The position numbers were made by a program, and so were the translations under genes. Below the pieces are notes generated by a model. That model did not search any database and was not told the origin of the DNA. It saw only the letters and a program-made list of their open reading frames with translations. A stretch of 12,129 bases of DNA, taken from assembly GCA_018402605.1 (NCBI GenBank), contig JAGYIK010000031.1:1-12129 (forward strand), in the 5' to 3' direction. Each line of letters opens with the position of its first letter. The stretch's first letter is position 1. This DNA comes from Litorivicinus sp. (GTDB lineage Bacteria; Pseudomonadota; Gammaproteobacteria; Pseudomonadales; Litorivicinaceae). Shown piece by piece: positions 1 through 7,289 of the stretch.

Positions 1-140
1 GCGATTTCGTCGTACCAAGAGACGGAATTGCCCATGAGTCGGGCCAATACCGCGACGATAACAACTGCCGTCAGTGCAATCATTTGCACCAGAAGAAACC
101 AGACCAACACTTGGTCTAGCAATTTTGCAACGCGATCCAC
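1..140 (-). CDS. dctQ: TRAP transporter small permease (DctQ), N-terminal part, runs off window
   Basis: Only the first 46 codons are inside the window; the rest lies beyond base 1. The GTG start at 140-138 is preceded by an AGAGGG-type ribosome site (149-154), and a stop in the same frame lies just upstream, so no earlier start is likely. The fragment begins VDRVAKLLDQVLVWFLLVQM, one hydrophobic membrane helix, and ends near NSVSWYDEIA, close to the SW-x-E motif seen after the first helices of DctQ proteins. In TRAP systems DctQ and the large permease DctM form the membrane part that moves the ligand delivered by DctP, using a sodium gradient. dctP lies immediately upstream (68 bases from its stop), which supports the call. 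dctM is expected next, outside the window. Family assignment is secure from context; substrate is unknown. Confidence 0.85.
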   Translation of the reverse strand, partial: MDRVAKLLDQVLVWFLLVQMIALTAVVIVAVLARLMGNSVSWYDEI

Positions 141-157
141 TATCCATGCCCTCTATG

Positions 158-187
158 AATCGAAGAGGCCCCTTCGATTGAAGGGGC
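158..187 (-). promoter_or_regulatory. Two overlapping alternative hairpins between dctP and dctQ
   Basis: One perfect stem pairs AATCGAAG (158-165) with CTTCGATT (172-179) across a 6-base loop. A second pairs GCCCCTTC (168-175) with GAAGGGGC (180-187) across a 4-base loop. They share bases 172-175 and cannot form together. Neither is followed by a T-run on the transcribed minus strand, so this is not a typical intrinsic terminator. Its position after the binding-protein gene suggests a 3' stabilising or processing structure that lets dctP mRNA outnumber dctQ; that role is inferred. The distal stem ends only a few bases before the dctQ ribosome site. Confidence 0.6.
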
Positions 188-207
188 ATATCCTTTGTTT
201 TGAGTGA

Positions 208-1185
208 TTAATCAGCGAGTGCGCGAATGGATTTCACCAATTCAGCCCCACCAGCAAAGGAAGAGGCGAACTCGTCATAAACCGGTGCTGAGGCAGCGAT
301 AAATGCGTCCTTGTCCGCTTCATTGATCTCAACACCGGCGGCTCGAATTACTTCCAGAAGCTCTGTCTCCAATGCTTCAGCTTTCCGATACACGAAAACC
401 TGTGTTGATTCAGCACAGTTGGTCAAAATCCCGCGAACATCGGCTGGATGTTTGTCAAAGTGCCGCTTTGAGGACAGTACGTAGGCTGGGGTATACACGT
501 GCCCTGTAATCGACAAATACTTCTGCACTTCTTGGAAGTTCGCAGATGCGATTTGAGCATACGGATTTTCTTGACCATCCATTACACCAGTTTGCAGTGC
601 AGTGAAAACCTCAGAAAACGCCATTGGACTTGGGTTGGCACCATACAGCTGGAACATTTTTAGACGCCATGCACCACTTGGGGTCCGGAGCTTAATGCCC
701 TGAAGGTCAGATGGAACATTGATAGGCCGCTTGTTGTTGGTGATGTGCCGGAACCCATTCTCGAAGTAACCAACAATGTGATAACCCTTTGCATGCACTG
801 CGTTTTGGAATGTATCGCCTAACTTATTTTGCACACGCTTCATGTGCTCTCGGCTTTTGATGATGTAGGGCATTTCAAATACGCCGAATTCCTCAGAGAC
901 AGAGGACATCACGGACGATGGCAGTGCAAAGTCGACTTGGCCAAGCTTCAGTTTTTGCAATAGCTCTCGGTCATTACCCAGCTGGGATGAGCCGAACGTC
1001 TGGACTTCAATCCGGCCATTGGACTCATCCGCAACACATTGCGCATAAGCATTAGCACTGGCCTCGAATAGAGACCCAGGGGCGCCGACGTGACCAAATT
1101 TGAACGTCATATTGGCGGCGTGTACGCCACTCGATGCAACTGCTGCTGCAACAGCGAGCGATGTCGCGATGGAACGAAATTTCAT
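208..1185 (-). CDS. dctP: TRAP transporter solute-binding protein, DctP family
   Basis: A 325-residue periplasmic binding protein, the normal family length. The first 23 residues are a Sec signal peptide (basic MKFRS, alanine-rich core, cleavage near VHA/AN). The mature part shows family landmarks: FKFGHV at the start, an arginine in FENGFRH (R146), and GIKLRTPSG with R167, the arginine that usually clamps the ligand carboxylate. FTALQTGVMDGQENP follows at about 194-208. The ligand is therefore probably an organic acid, but residues cannot tell which one. The start has a strong AGGAGG ribosome site 6 bases upstream. It lies 45 bases after the aminotransferase gene and before dctQ, so the three are likely one operon. 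With the adjacent 2-hydroxyacid dehydrogenase and glyoxylate aminotransferase, a hydroxyacid such as glycolate is a reasonable but unproven ligand. Confidence 0.95.
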   Translation of the reverse strand: MKFRSIATSLAVAAAVASSGVHAANMTFKFGHVGAPGSLFEASANAYAQCVADESNGRIEVQTFGSSQLGNDRELLQKLKLGQVDFALPSSVMSSVSEEFGVFEMPYIIKSREHMKRVQNKLGDTFQNAVHAKGYHIVGYFENGFRHITNNKRPINVPSDLQGIKLRTPSGAWRLKMFQLYGANPSPMAFSEVFTALQTGVMDGQENPYAQIASANFQEVQKYLSITGHVYTPAYVLSSKRHFDKHPADVRGILTNCAESTQVFVYRKAEALETELLEVIRAAGVEINEADKDAFIAASAPVYDEFASSFAGGAELVKSIRALAD

Positions 1186-1230
1186 GTGAACCTCCTAGGA
1201 TTATTGTTATTTGGGAGCCAGGCGTCGCGC

Positions 1231-2403
1231 TTAGTGTGCCGTTTGTTTTAGCACACGCATTGCTGCCTCCACACCCCCAGCCTGATGCGGAACACCGGCT
1301 AGGCCCAAACCCATTTCAACACCCGAAAGTGTGCCCATGAGCGTGAGTTCATTGAAGTCACCGAGGTGGCCCACTCGAAATGCTTTTCCTTTGAGCTTTC
1401 CAAGACCTGTACCTAGTGACATATCAAACTGTTTTAAGATGACGCTACGAACCGCATCGGCGTCAACACCCTCTGGCATCATAATGCCAGTTAGCACGTT
1501 CGAGTGCTCAGCAGGATTTTGGCATACAGTCTCTAAACCCCATGCAGCGACCGCAGCGCGGCAGGCATCCGCCAAGCGTTGATGCCGCTGAAAGACATTC
1601 TCCAACCCTTCCTCCTCGAGCATGCTGATCGCTTCTTTGAGGCCATACAGCAGTGTCGTAGCCGGCGTGTACGGAAAATAGCCAGTGGCATTGGATTGCA
1701 ACATTTCTGACCAATCCCAATACGAGCGCGGCGCACCACCCTGTTTTGCGGCCTCGATTGCGCGATCAGACAATGCATTAAAGCCAAGCCCGGGTGGCAT
1801 CATCAATCCTTTCTGCGAACCAGAAACCGAAATGTCGATACCCCACTCATCGTGGCGAAAATCAACAGAGGCGAGACCAGAGATGGTGTCTGCCATCAAG
1901 AGGGCCGGATGACCGACAGCATCAATCGCAGCACGAACCGATGCGATGTTTGACGTAATGCCGCATGAGGTTTCGTGATGCACACAACAGACTGCACGAA
2001 TCTTTTGGTCCGTATCGGCGCGCAATACATCCTCGATCCGATTTGCATCCACTCCTGAACGCCAATCACCAGAGATGAATTCATTCACGATGCCAAGTCG
2101 ATCAGCCATTTGCTTCCAGAGCGTAGCGAACTGGCCTGTCTCATAAAAGATCACGTGGTCTCCGGCTTTCACGACGTTGGATAACGCCGCTTCCCAGGCG
2201 CCAGTGCCCGATGACGGATAGATCACCACAGGGGACTTGGTCTTGAAGATGCGTTTCATCCCATCGAGTACCGTATGCCCCAACGCTGCAAAGTCGGGTC
2301 CTCGGTGATCAATGACAGCTGCATCAATGGCACGGGAAATTCGGTCCGGCACAGGACTCGGTCCTGGAATTTGTAAGAAGTGTCGTCCTGCACGGTAGCT
2401 CAT
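1231..2403 (-). CDS. PLP-dependent aminotransferase, serine/aspartate-glyoxylate type (class V)
   Basis: A 390-residue fold-type I, class V aminotransferase, complete by length. The N-terminus reads GRHFLQIPGPSPVPDRISRA, the standard opening of alanine/serine/aspartate-glyoxylate aminotransferases. YPSSGTGAWEAAL (62-74) is the cofactor-phosphate loop. D172 in MADTISG should contact the pyridine nitrogen, and K198 in SGSQKGL is the expected Schiff-base lysine. The C-terminal FRVGHLGDFNELTLMGTLSGV is also typical. Such enzymes convert glyoxylate to glycine with serine, aspartate or alanine as donor. The sequence resembles both SgaA-type enzymes and BhcA of the beta-hydroxyaspartate cycle; other Bhc enzymes are not in the window, so no symbol is given. 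It heads the leftward operon with dctP and dctQ and faces away from the dehydrogenase gene. A weak AAGGA ribosome site lies about 10 bases before the ATG. Confidence 0.93.
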   Translation of the reverse strand: MSYRAGRHFLQIPGPSPVPDRISRAIDAAVIDHRGPDFAALGHTVLDGMKRIFKTKSPVVIYPSSGTGAWEAALSNVVKAGDHVIFYETGQFATLWKQMADRLGIVNEFISGDWRSGVDANRIEDVLRADTDQKIRAVCCVHHETSCGITSNIASVRAAIDAVGHPALLMADTISGLASVDFRHDEWGIDISVSGSQKGLMMPPGLGFNALSDRAIEAAKQGGAPRSYWDWSEMLQSNATGYFPYTPATTLLYGLKEAISMLEEEGLENVFQRHQRLADACRAAVAAWGLETVCQNPAEHSNVLTGIMMPEGVDADAVRSVILKQFDMSLGTGLGKLKGKAFRVGHLGDFNELTLMGTLSGVEMGLGLAGVPHQAGGVEAAMRVLKQTAH

Positions 2404-2456
2404 CGTTCGAGATCCTTTTTATTTTTCAGTCTATTCATATCGCTATTGGTACGTAG

Positions 2457-2485
2457 TTGCCATCCTAGCGGATTCTCATTAACAT
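2457..2485 (+). promoter_or_regulatory. Candidate rightward promoter for the dehydrogenase gene
   Basis: TTGCCA (2457-2462) and TAACAT (2480-2485) are 17 bases apart and match sigma-70 -35 and -10 elements at 5 of 6 and 4 of 6 positions. Predicted transcription would begin near 2492, inside the palindrome cluster at 2485-2510 and about 33 bases before the ATG at 2525. Seen by eye only, so function is inferred. Confidence 0.5.
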
Positions 2486-2507
2486 GCATACCGTATTTTG
2501 TATGCAA
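2478..2507 (-). promoter_or_regulatory. Candidate leftward promoter for the aminotransferase-dctP-dctQ operon
   Basis: On the minus strand TTGCAT (2507-2502) and GTTAAT (2483-2478) are 18 bases apart and resemble -35 and -10 elements. The pair brackets the palindromes at 2485-2510, so one bound repressor could block this promoter and the rightward one together. This is by-eye evidence, weaker than for the operator itself. Confidence 0.4.
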
Positions 2508-2510
2508 AAT
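2485..2510. promoter_or_regulatory. Palindromic operator-like site, probably for a GntR/FCD regulator
   Basis: Two perfect inverted repeats overlap. TGCATAC (2485-2491) pairs with GTATGCA (2500-2506), and ATTTTG (2495-2500) pairs with CAAAAT (2505-2510) around TATG. The TTTTGTATGCAAAA core resembles the TTGTATACAA-like sites bound by many FadR/FCD-type GntR regulators. A GntR/FCD gene lies at the end of the rightward unit (5539-6195), so it is the natural candidate to bind here. The site overlaps candidate promoters in both directions. Binding has not been shown. Confidence 0.6.
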
Positions 2511-2524
2511 AAAGAAGAAAAACC

Positions 2525-5500
2525 ATGAATCGTCCGGTCGCACCAGAACACATCGCAAGAAACACGATCAGCGCGCATCACGCTCCTGACATCGATCGGT
2601 CTGTCGCCGAGGCGCTTCAGGCTCGACTGAAACACGACACATCATGTGAAGTTCGATTCGAGATGTTTGACCGCGGACGCTATGCAACGGACGCCAGCCA
2701 TTACCAAATTTTACCCTTAGGTGTTGTCATCCCAAAGACTGAACAGGATCTTGCAGCGATCATCGAAATCGCGCGGGAATTGCGGATACCCATCACAGGT
2801 CGAGGAGGCGGCACATCACAAAATGGTCAAACCATTAACCGCGGGCTGATCGTTGACTATTCAAAATATCTGAACCAGGTGATTGAGGTCGACAGCGCGT
2901 CGCAAACCTGTGAGGTGCAGCCAGGCTTGGTCCTTGATCATTTGAATGCACAGCTCAAACCAACAGGACTGTGGTATCCCGTTGACGCCTCCACGAGCAG
3001 CCGAGCCAATGTGCTCGGCGGCATGACAGGGAATAATAGCTGCGGTTCCCGATCGATCCGCTACGGCACCATGCGCGACAACGTATTAGGCGTTGAAGCC
3101 ATCCTCGCGGATGGCTCAACACTGCGGCCTGGGCAGCTGACCGGAATCGGAACAACTGTGGACTCCAAAACGACCTTTTGTTAGCCGAACTGACCTACTG
3201 GGCGATTACCCATCTGGGCGCCACGCACGCAGATCTGATCCAAGAACGATTCCCCAGCTGATGCGACGGGTTGGTGGATTGAATGTCGATGCACTGATCC
3301 CAGGCGGCCAAGGGGCTCTGGCTGCTGGCCGGGCACCACCTGCAATCCATCGCAAATTCGTTTGTCGGAAGCGAGGGCACAATTTGACTGTTCAAGCGGC
3401 TGCATTTGAAGCTCTCGCCGATTCCAAAAATAAAACCTCGGCGTCTGTCACTTATGACTTTTTATTCAGCAAATGGAGGCGGCGCAACATCTGGTGACGC
3501 TCGGCCCCAGCGCGGTCGAATTGGTAGATCGCACGATGATTGACCTTTCGCGCGACATTCCCATGTTTGTCAAAACAGTCAATGCGTTTGTTCGCGGTGC
3601 TCCTGATGCGCTCTTACTGGTCGAATTCTCAGGTGAAGATCAAGCCGACAACATCCGAAAACTAGATGCGCTTGAGGAGATGATGGCCGATCTTGGACAC
3701 CCCAATGGGGTCGTCCGCGCTGAGGATCCAACTTTCCAAAAAGCAATCTGGGAGGTTCGGAAGCAAGGTTTGAATATCATGATGTCGATGCGTGGGGATG
3801 AAAAGCCTATCTCGATCGTTGAAGATTGCGCGGTTGAATTGAAGGATCTTGCCGAATACACACGCCGACTCACCGAAGTTTTTGAAAAACACGGAACCAC
3901 AGGGTGCTGGTATGCACACGCCTCGGTCGGGACCCTGCATGTTCGCCCAGTACTCAATCTAAAAAAAGACCTCGGTGCCAAAGCACTTCGTGCAGTGGCT
4001 GAAGAGGCCTTTGCAATGGTTCGCGAGTACAAGGGATCTCACTCCGGCGAACACGGGGATGGCATCGCGCGATCTGAGTTTCATGTCGACATGTTTGGAC
4101 AAGAGATGGTGGATCTGTTCCAGCGCGTCAAAGATATCCTAGATCCACGCGGCGTCTTCAACCCAAACAAAATCGTCAATCCACCACGGCATGATGATCG
4201 CAACTTATTTCGCTTCGATCCCACCTATGAAGAGCGAGTTCGCGTGCACAGTCCCATTGAGACAGGTTTTGACTGGTCTCACTGGGGTAGCTTCTCTCAA
4301 GCAGTCGAAATGTGTAACAACAATGGAGCGTGCCGAAAAACTGATGGTGGAGTCATGTGCCCGTCATACCGCGTCACGAAAGATGAAAAAGATGTCGTTC
4401 GCGGTCGGGCAAACTCTCTCCGACTCGCGTTATCTGGGCGATTCGGCAACGATGCGCTGACCTCCGATGCCATGGCTGACACCATGAAACTCTGCGTTGG
4501 TTGCAAAGCCTGCCATAACGAATGCCCAACTAGCGTCGACATGGCGAAGATGAAAACCGAAGTCGCGTATCAGCGATCGAAACATCATGGCGTCTCACTT
4601 CGGGATAAACTCATCGCATATTTACCGCGCTATGCACCATGGCTCACGCACGTTTCATGGCTCGCTAATCTGCGCGACCAAATTCCGGGTCTCCCTTGGC
4701 TCTCAGAACAGCTTGTTGGTCTTTCTAAAGATCGCACGTTACCGAAATGGCACAGCGGGTATCAGGCTCCCAAGGCCGCGCCGGAAACGAATCGGCCTGT
4801 TGTTGTTTTGTTGAGCGACACATTTAATCGTAACTTTGAACCCGACAACCTGTACGCCGCGCGCGATGTGCTTGAGGCATTGGGTTACGAAGTCATCGAA
4901 GCCAAACCACATATGGGAAATCGTCCGGTATGTTGCGGACGCACCTTCCTCGCCGCTGGGCTGATTGACGAAGCGTGTTGAGGCTAGCCGCTTCATTGAA
5001 GCGGTGCTGCCATGGGTGCACAAAGGCTACCCAGTTGTCGGCTTGGAACCCTCCTGTCTTTTGACCCTTCGGGATGAGTTCCTCGCACTGTTGCCCGGTG
5101 ACGACGCAGCGCTATTGTCACCCAACATGCGTTTTATTCGAGGAATTCATCGAACGAGGGTTGAGTCCTGAGCGGCTCGCGCCCAAATTTAAGCAAGCTT
5201 AACCTGTGAGAAGTCCTAGTCCATGGCCACTGCCACCAAAAAGCTGCGCGTGCGATGGGGCCTGTTGAGTCCATTTTACGGCGAATTCAGCCTCAAAGTC
5301 GAAATCATCGAAGTCGTCCTGTTGCGGGATGGCGGGGCATTTGGCTATCAAGCCGAAACCGTTGAGGTCTCAAAGGCGATGGGCGAATTGTCTTTACTAC
5401 CGGCCGTCAGGGCGCCGACACGAACACGCGAATCATCGCTGACGGAACCAGTTGTCGACATCAGATCGCCGATGGTTCAACTCGCCAGGCTGAGCACATC

Positions 5501-5542
5501 GCGGTAATCTTGGCAGAACACATCTTTCAAAGGATTGAATGA
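2525..5542 (+). pseudogene. Fused FAD-binding and Fe-S-binding D-2-hydroxyacid dehydrogenase (GlcD-GlcF type), multiply frameshifted
   Basis: About 1005 codons if frames are repaired, the usual size of FAD plus Fe-S fusion dehydrogenases (YdiJ-like), which oxidise D-lactate, glycolate or D-2-hydroxyglutarate at the membrane. The first open stretch (2525-3184) carries the PCMH-type FAD domain with GRGGGTSQNGQTINRG and NVLGGMTGNNSCGSRSIRYG. The long open stretch (3473-4981) carries VELVDRTMIDLSRDIPMF, GSHSGEHGDGI, the cysteine motifs CNNNGACRK and CVGCKACHNECP, and RPVCCGRTFLAAG. After 4981 the protein continues in shifted frames: GLEPSCLLTLRDEF, HGHCHQKA, a repaired SSCCGMAG, and a last part (ADGTSCRHQIADG) ending at TGA 5540-5542. 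I count about 14 indels, clustered at 3167-3473 and 4973-5414. Nearly all residues stay conserved, so this may be sequence error rather than true decay. Substrate among 2-hydroxyacids is unknown. Confidence 0.88.
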
Positions 5543-6195
5543 TTGAACTCTTCTGTCATTGTGCGTGCTCCACTTCATGTCAGGTCGCTGAGCGTCTTCG
5601 GATACTTATTGACTCTGGCGATCTGCCGCCAGGGCTCGACTCAATGAAGCAGACCTGTGTGGGCAGCTTGGCGTCGGCAGAAACGCCACTTAGAGCCATT
5701 CGTTCATTAGCCACTGAGGGCTAATCGAATTGCAACCGAACGCGGCGCAACGGTCAGTATCGTCACCGTTGAGGATTTAACGGAATCTTACCGATCATGG
5801 CCGTCCTAGAAGGACTCGGCGGTCGGCTTGCAGCGACTGAAATGTCAGACAAAAAATTAGAGAGGTTCGCACTGTCCATGATCGGATGATCGGGCACTAT
5901 CAACGCCAGAGCTGCCCGAAGGTACTTTGAAACCAATCGACTCATCCATGAACTCATTTCCGAAGGCAGCGGGAATCAGACGCTAGTCGATCAAATCAAT
6001 GGTCTATCTGCCAAAGTTCGTCGCGCGCGGTTCAGCACAAATGACCCCAGAGAGTTGGGCCAAAGCAGTCGCTGAGCATGAAGCGATGATTCAAGCACTT
6101 GAGTCGAGAAGTGCCGACAAGCTCAGCGGGTGATCATGAATCATGTCGAAACAAAGCAAATCACCATTCTGAGCGTCATTGCTCCATCTGACTGA
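5539..6195 (+). pseudogene. GntR-family transcriptional regulator with FCD domain, multiply frameshifted
   Basis: No single frame covers this stretch, but stitching three frames gives one GntR/FCD protein of about 220 residues. In order: NSSVIVRAPLH; the winged-helix part QVAERLRILIDSGDLPPG, RLNEADLCGQLGV, TPLRAIRSLATEG, LIELQPN and RGATVSIVTVEDLTESY; then the FCD part MAVLEGLGGRLAATEMSDKK, VHDRMIGHYQRQ, YFETNRLIHELISEGSGNQ, LSAKVRRARF and ESWAKAVAEHEAMIQALESR; then MNHVETKQIT near the end. FETN, the H of RLIH, and AEHEAMI correspond to conserved FCD ligand/metal-site positions. The ATG at 5539 overlaps the dehydrogenase stop (ATGA), implying co-transcription and probably control by its own effector. 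I place about ten indels, mostly missing single G, C or T in short runs, as in the preceding gene. The exact start is uncertain because a frame change falls within the first 50 bases. Confidence 0.8.
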
Positions 6196-6197
6196 AT

Positions 6198-6225
6198 CGT
6201 CATTCAAACGTCATTCAAACGTCAT
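6198..6225 (+). promoter_or_regulatory. Pho box: three 11-bp-spaced CGTCAT direct repeats upstream of phnD
   Basis: CGTCAT occurs at 6198-6203, 6209-6214 and 6220-6225, separated each time by TTCAA-type spacers to an exact 11-base period. PhoB sites consist of CTGTCAT-like units with the same 11-base period, and GTCAT is preserved in all three units here. A possible -10 (CATTCT, 6236-6241) lies about 10 bases beyond, as in PhoB promoters that lack a normal -35. This predicts induction of the downstream transporter under phosphate starvation. The box begins 3 bases after the regulator stop. Confidence 0.75.
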
Positions 6226-6278
6226 ACTTTAGCCTCATTCTTCGTCTCACGTATTCGATGAACAATGGAGCTTTTCCG

Positions 6279-7238
6279 ATGAAAACCACCAGCCTAATTA
6301 AATCTGGCATTACCGCTCTCGCACTTGCGGTGGCGCCTATTGCTTCTGCCCAATTTCAACTTGACCCGCGCTACACGGATGCTGACGGTGATCTCGTCGC
6401 AGACATCCCCGCGGACGCGTCTAAATGGGTTGATCCTGATACCATCGTGTTTACATACACACCGGTCGAAGATCCAGCGGTATATGCCGAAGTATGGTCT
6501 GAGTTCACGGACCACCTTGCCAAAGTCACTGGTAAAAAGGTGCAGTTTTTCCCAGTCCAATCAAATGCCGCCCAGATTGAAGCCATGCGCTCAGGCCGTT
6601 TGCATGTGGCTGGATTTAATACAGGCTCAAATCCGCTGGCTGTTGCTTGCGCAGGTTTCCGTCCTTTCGCGATGATGGCGCGTGCAGATAACACTTTCGG
6701 TTACGAGATGGAAATCATCACCTATCCTGGATCGGGAATTAACAAGGTTGAGGACATTAAGGGTAAACAGCTTGCGTTCACGTCTGAAACATCAAATTCT
6801 GGTTTTAAAGCCCCTTCAGCCATTTTGAAGGCGGATTTTGGCATGGAGCCAGGCACAGACTTTGAAGCTGCATTCTCTGGTAAGCACGACAATTCAATTC
6901 TTGGCGTTGCCAATAAGGACTACCCAGCTGCATCAATCGCCAACTCTGTTCGCAAGCGCATGATTGCTCGCGACGTGGTCAAGCCCGAGCAACTGAACAT
7001 TATCTATACGTCACAAACATTCCCAACCACTGGATACGGACTCGCTCACAATCTGCACCCTGCATTGCAAGTCAAAGTGCGCGACGCGTTCTTTACCTTC
7101 GATTGGAAGGGCACCAAACTCGAAAAAGAGTTTGAAAAAAGTGGTGAAGCAAAGTTCATTTCAATCACCTTCAAAAACGATTGGGATGTTATTCGTAAGA
7201 TCGACGCCGCCAATGGCGTGACGTACAACTGCAGATAA
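6279..7238 (+). CDS. phnD: Phosphate/phosphonate-type ABC transporter substrate-binding protein (PhnD family)
   Basis: A 319-residue periplasmic binding protein. I choose ATG 6279 over ATG 6258 because GGAG (6267-6270) sits 8 bases before it and the protein then begins with a clean signal peptide, MKTTSLIKSGITALALAVAP, cleaved after IASA (residue 24). The mature protein shows PhnD landmarks: FTYTPVEDPAVYAEVW, GKKVQFFPVQSNAAQIEAMR, RLHVAGFNTGS, and FTSETSNSGFKAPSAIL (167-183), the serine/threonine-rich loop that binds phosphate or phosphonate oxygens in this family. An acidic DADGDLVAD segment (34-42) near the mature N-terminus resembles an EF-hand loop. It heads an apparent phnD-phnC-phnE-phnE operon behind a Pho box, so a phosphorus ligand (phosphonate, phosphite or phosphate) is likely. 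The exact ligand cannot be read from the sequence. Confidence 0.9.
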   Translation: MKTTSLIKSGITALALAVAPIASAQFQLDPRYTDADGDLVADIPADASKWVDPDTIVFTYTPVEDPAVYAEVWSEFTDHLAKVTGKKVQFFPVQSNAAQIEAMRSGRLHVAGFNTGSNPLAVACAGFRPFAMMARADNTFGYEMEIITYPGSGINKVEDIKGKQLAFTSETSNSGFKAPSAILKADFGMEPGTDFEAAFSGKHDNSILGVANKDYPAASIANSVRKRMIARDVVKPEQLNIIYTSQTFPTTGYGLAHNLHPALQVKVRDAFFTFDWKGTKLEKEFEKSGEAKFISITFKNDWDVIRKIDAANGVTYNCR

Positions 7239-7249
7239 TCTCTCCACCA

Positions 7250-7274
7250 GGCCACCGAGTTATGCTCGGTGGCC
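7250..7274 (+). terminator. Hairpin between phnD and phnC, attenuator-like
   Basis: GGCCACCGAG (7250-7259) pairs perfectly with CTCGGTGGCC (7265-7274) around a 5-base loop and is followed by ATTTTG. The strong GC stem with a short T-run could act as a partial intrinsic terminator, or protect the 3' end of phnD mRNA. Either would give excess binding protein over the membrane components, as is common for ABC operons. The rest of the operon still needs read-through. Confidence 0.65.
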
Positions 7275-7289
7275 ATTTTGGATCGCGTT

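Noticed and set aside
3640..4032. 130-codon open frame on the minus strand
   Set aside because: It is antisense to the strongly conserved Fe-S half of the dehydrogenase, has no family features, and is explained by codon bias of the real gene.
5223..5507. Independent 94-residue protein starting at ATG 5223
   Set aside because: Its middle reads LKVEIIE and GAFGYQAETVEVSKAMGELS, which belong to the C-terminal CCG domain of the dehydrogenase; its ends are products of frameshifts.
2525..6195. Contingency (phase-variable) switching by homopolymer tracts
   Set aside because: The affected runs are only 2-5 bases long and there are about two dozen of them; phase-variable genes normally use one long tract.
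6258..6278. ATG at 6258 as start of phnD
   Set aside because: It would place MNNGAFP before a complete signal peptide; ATG 6279 has GGAG at the right distance.
7269..7289. GTG at 7269 as start of phnC
   Set aside because: It lies inside the perfect hairpin stem 7250-7274 and would add seven residues absent from the usual PhnC N-terminus; ATG 7290 gives a typical start.
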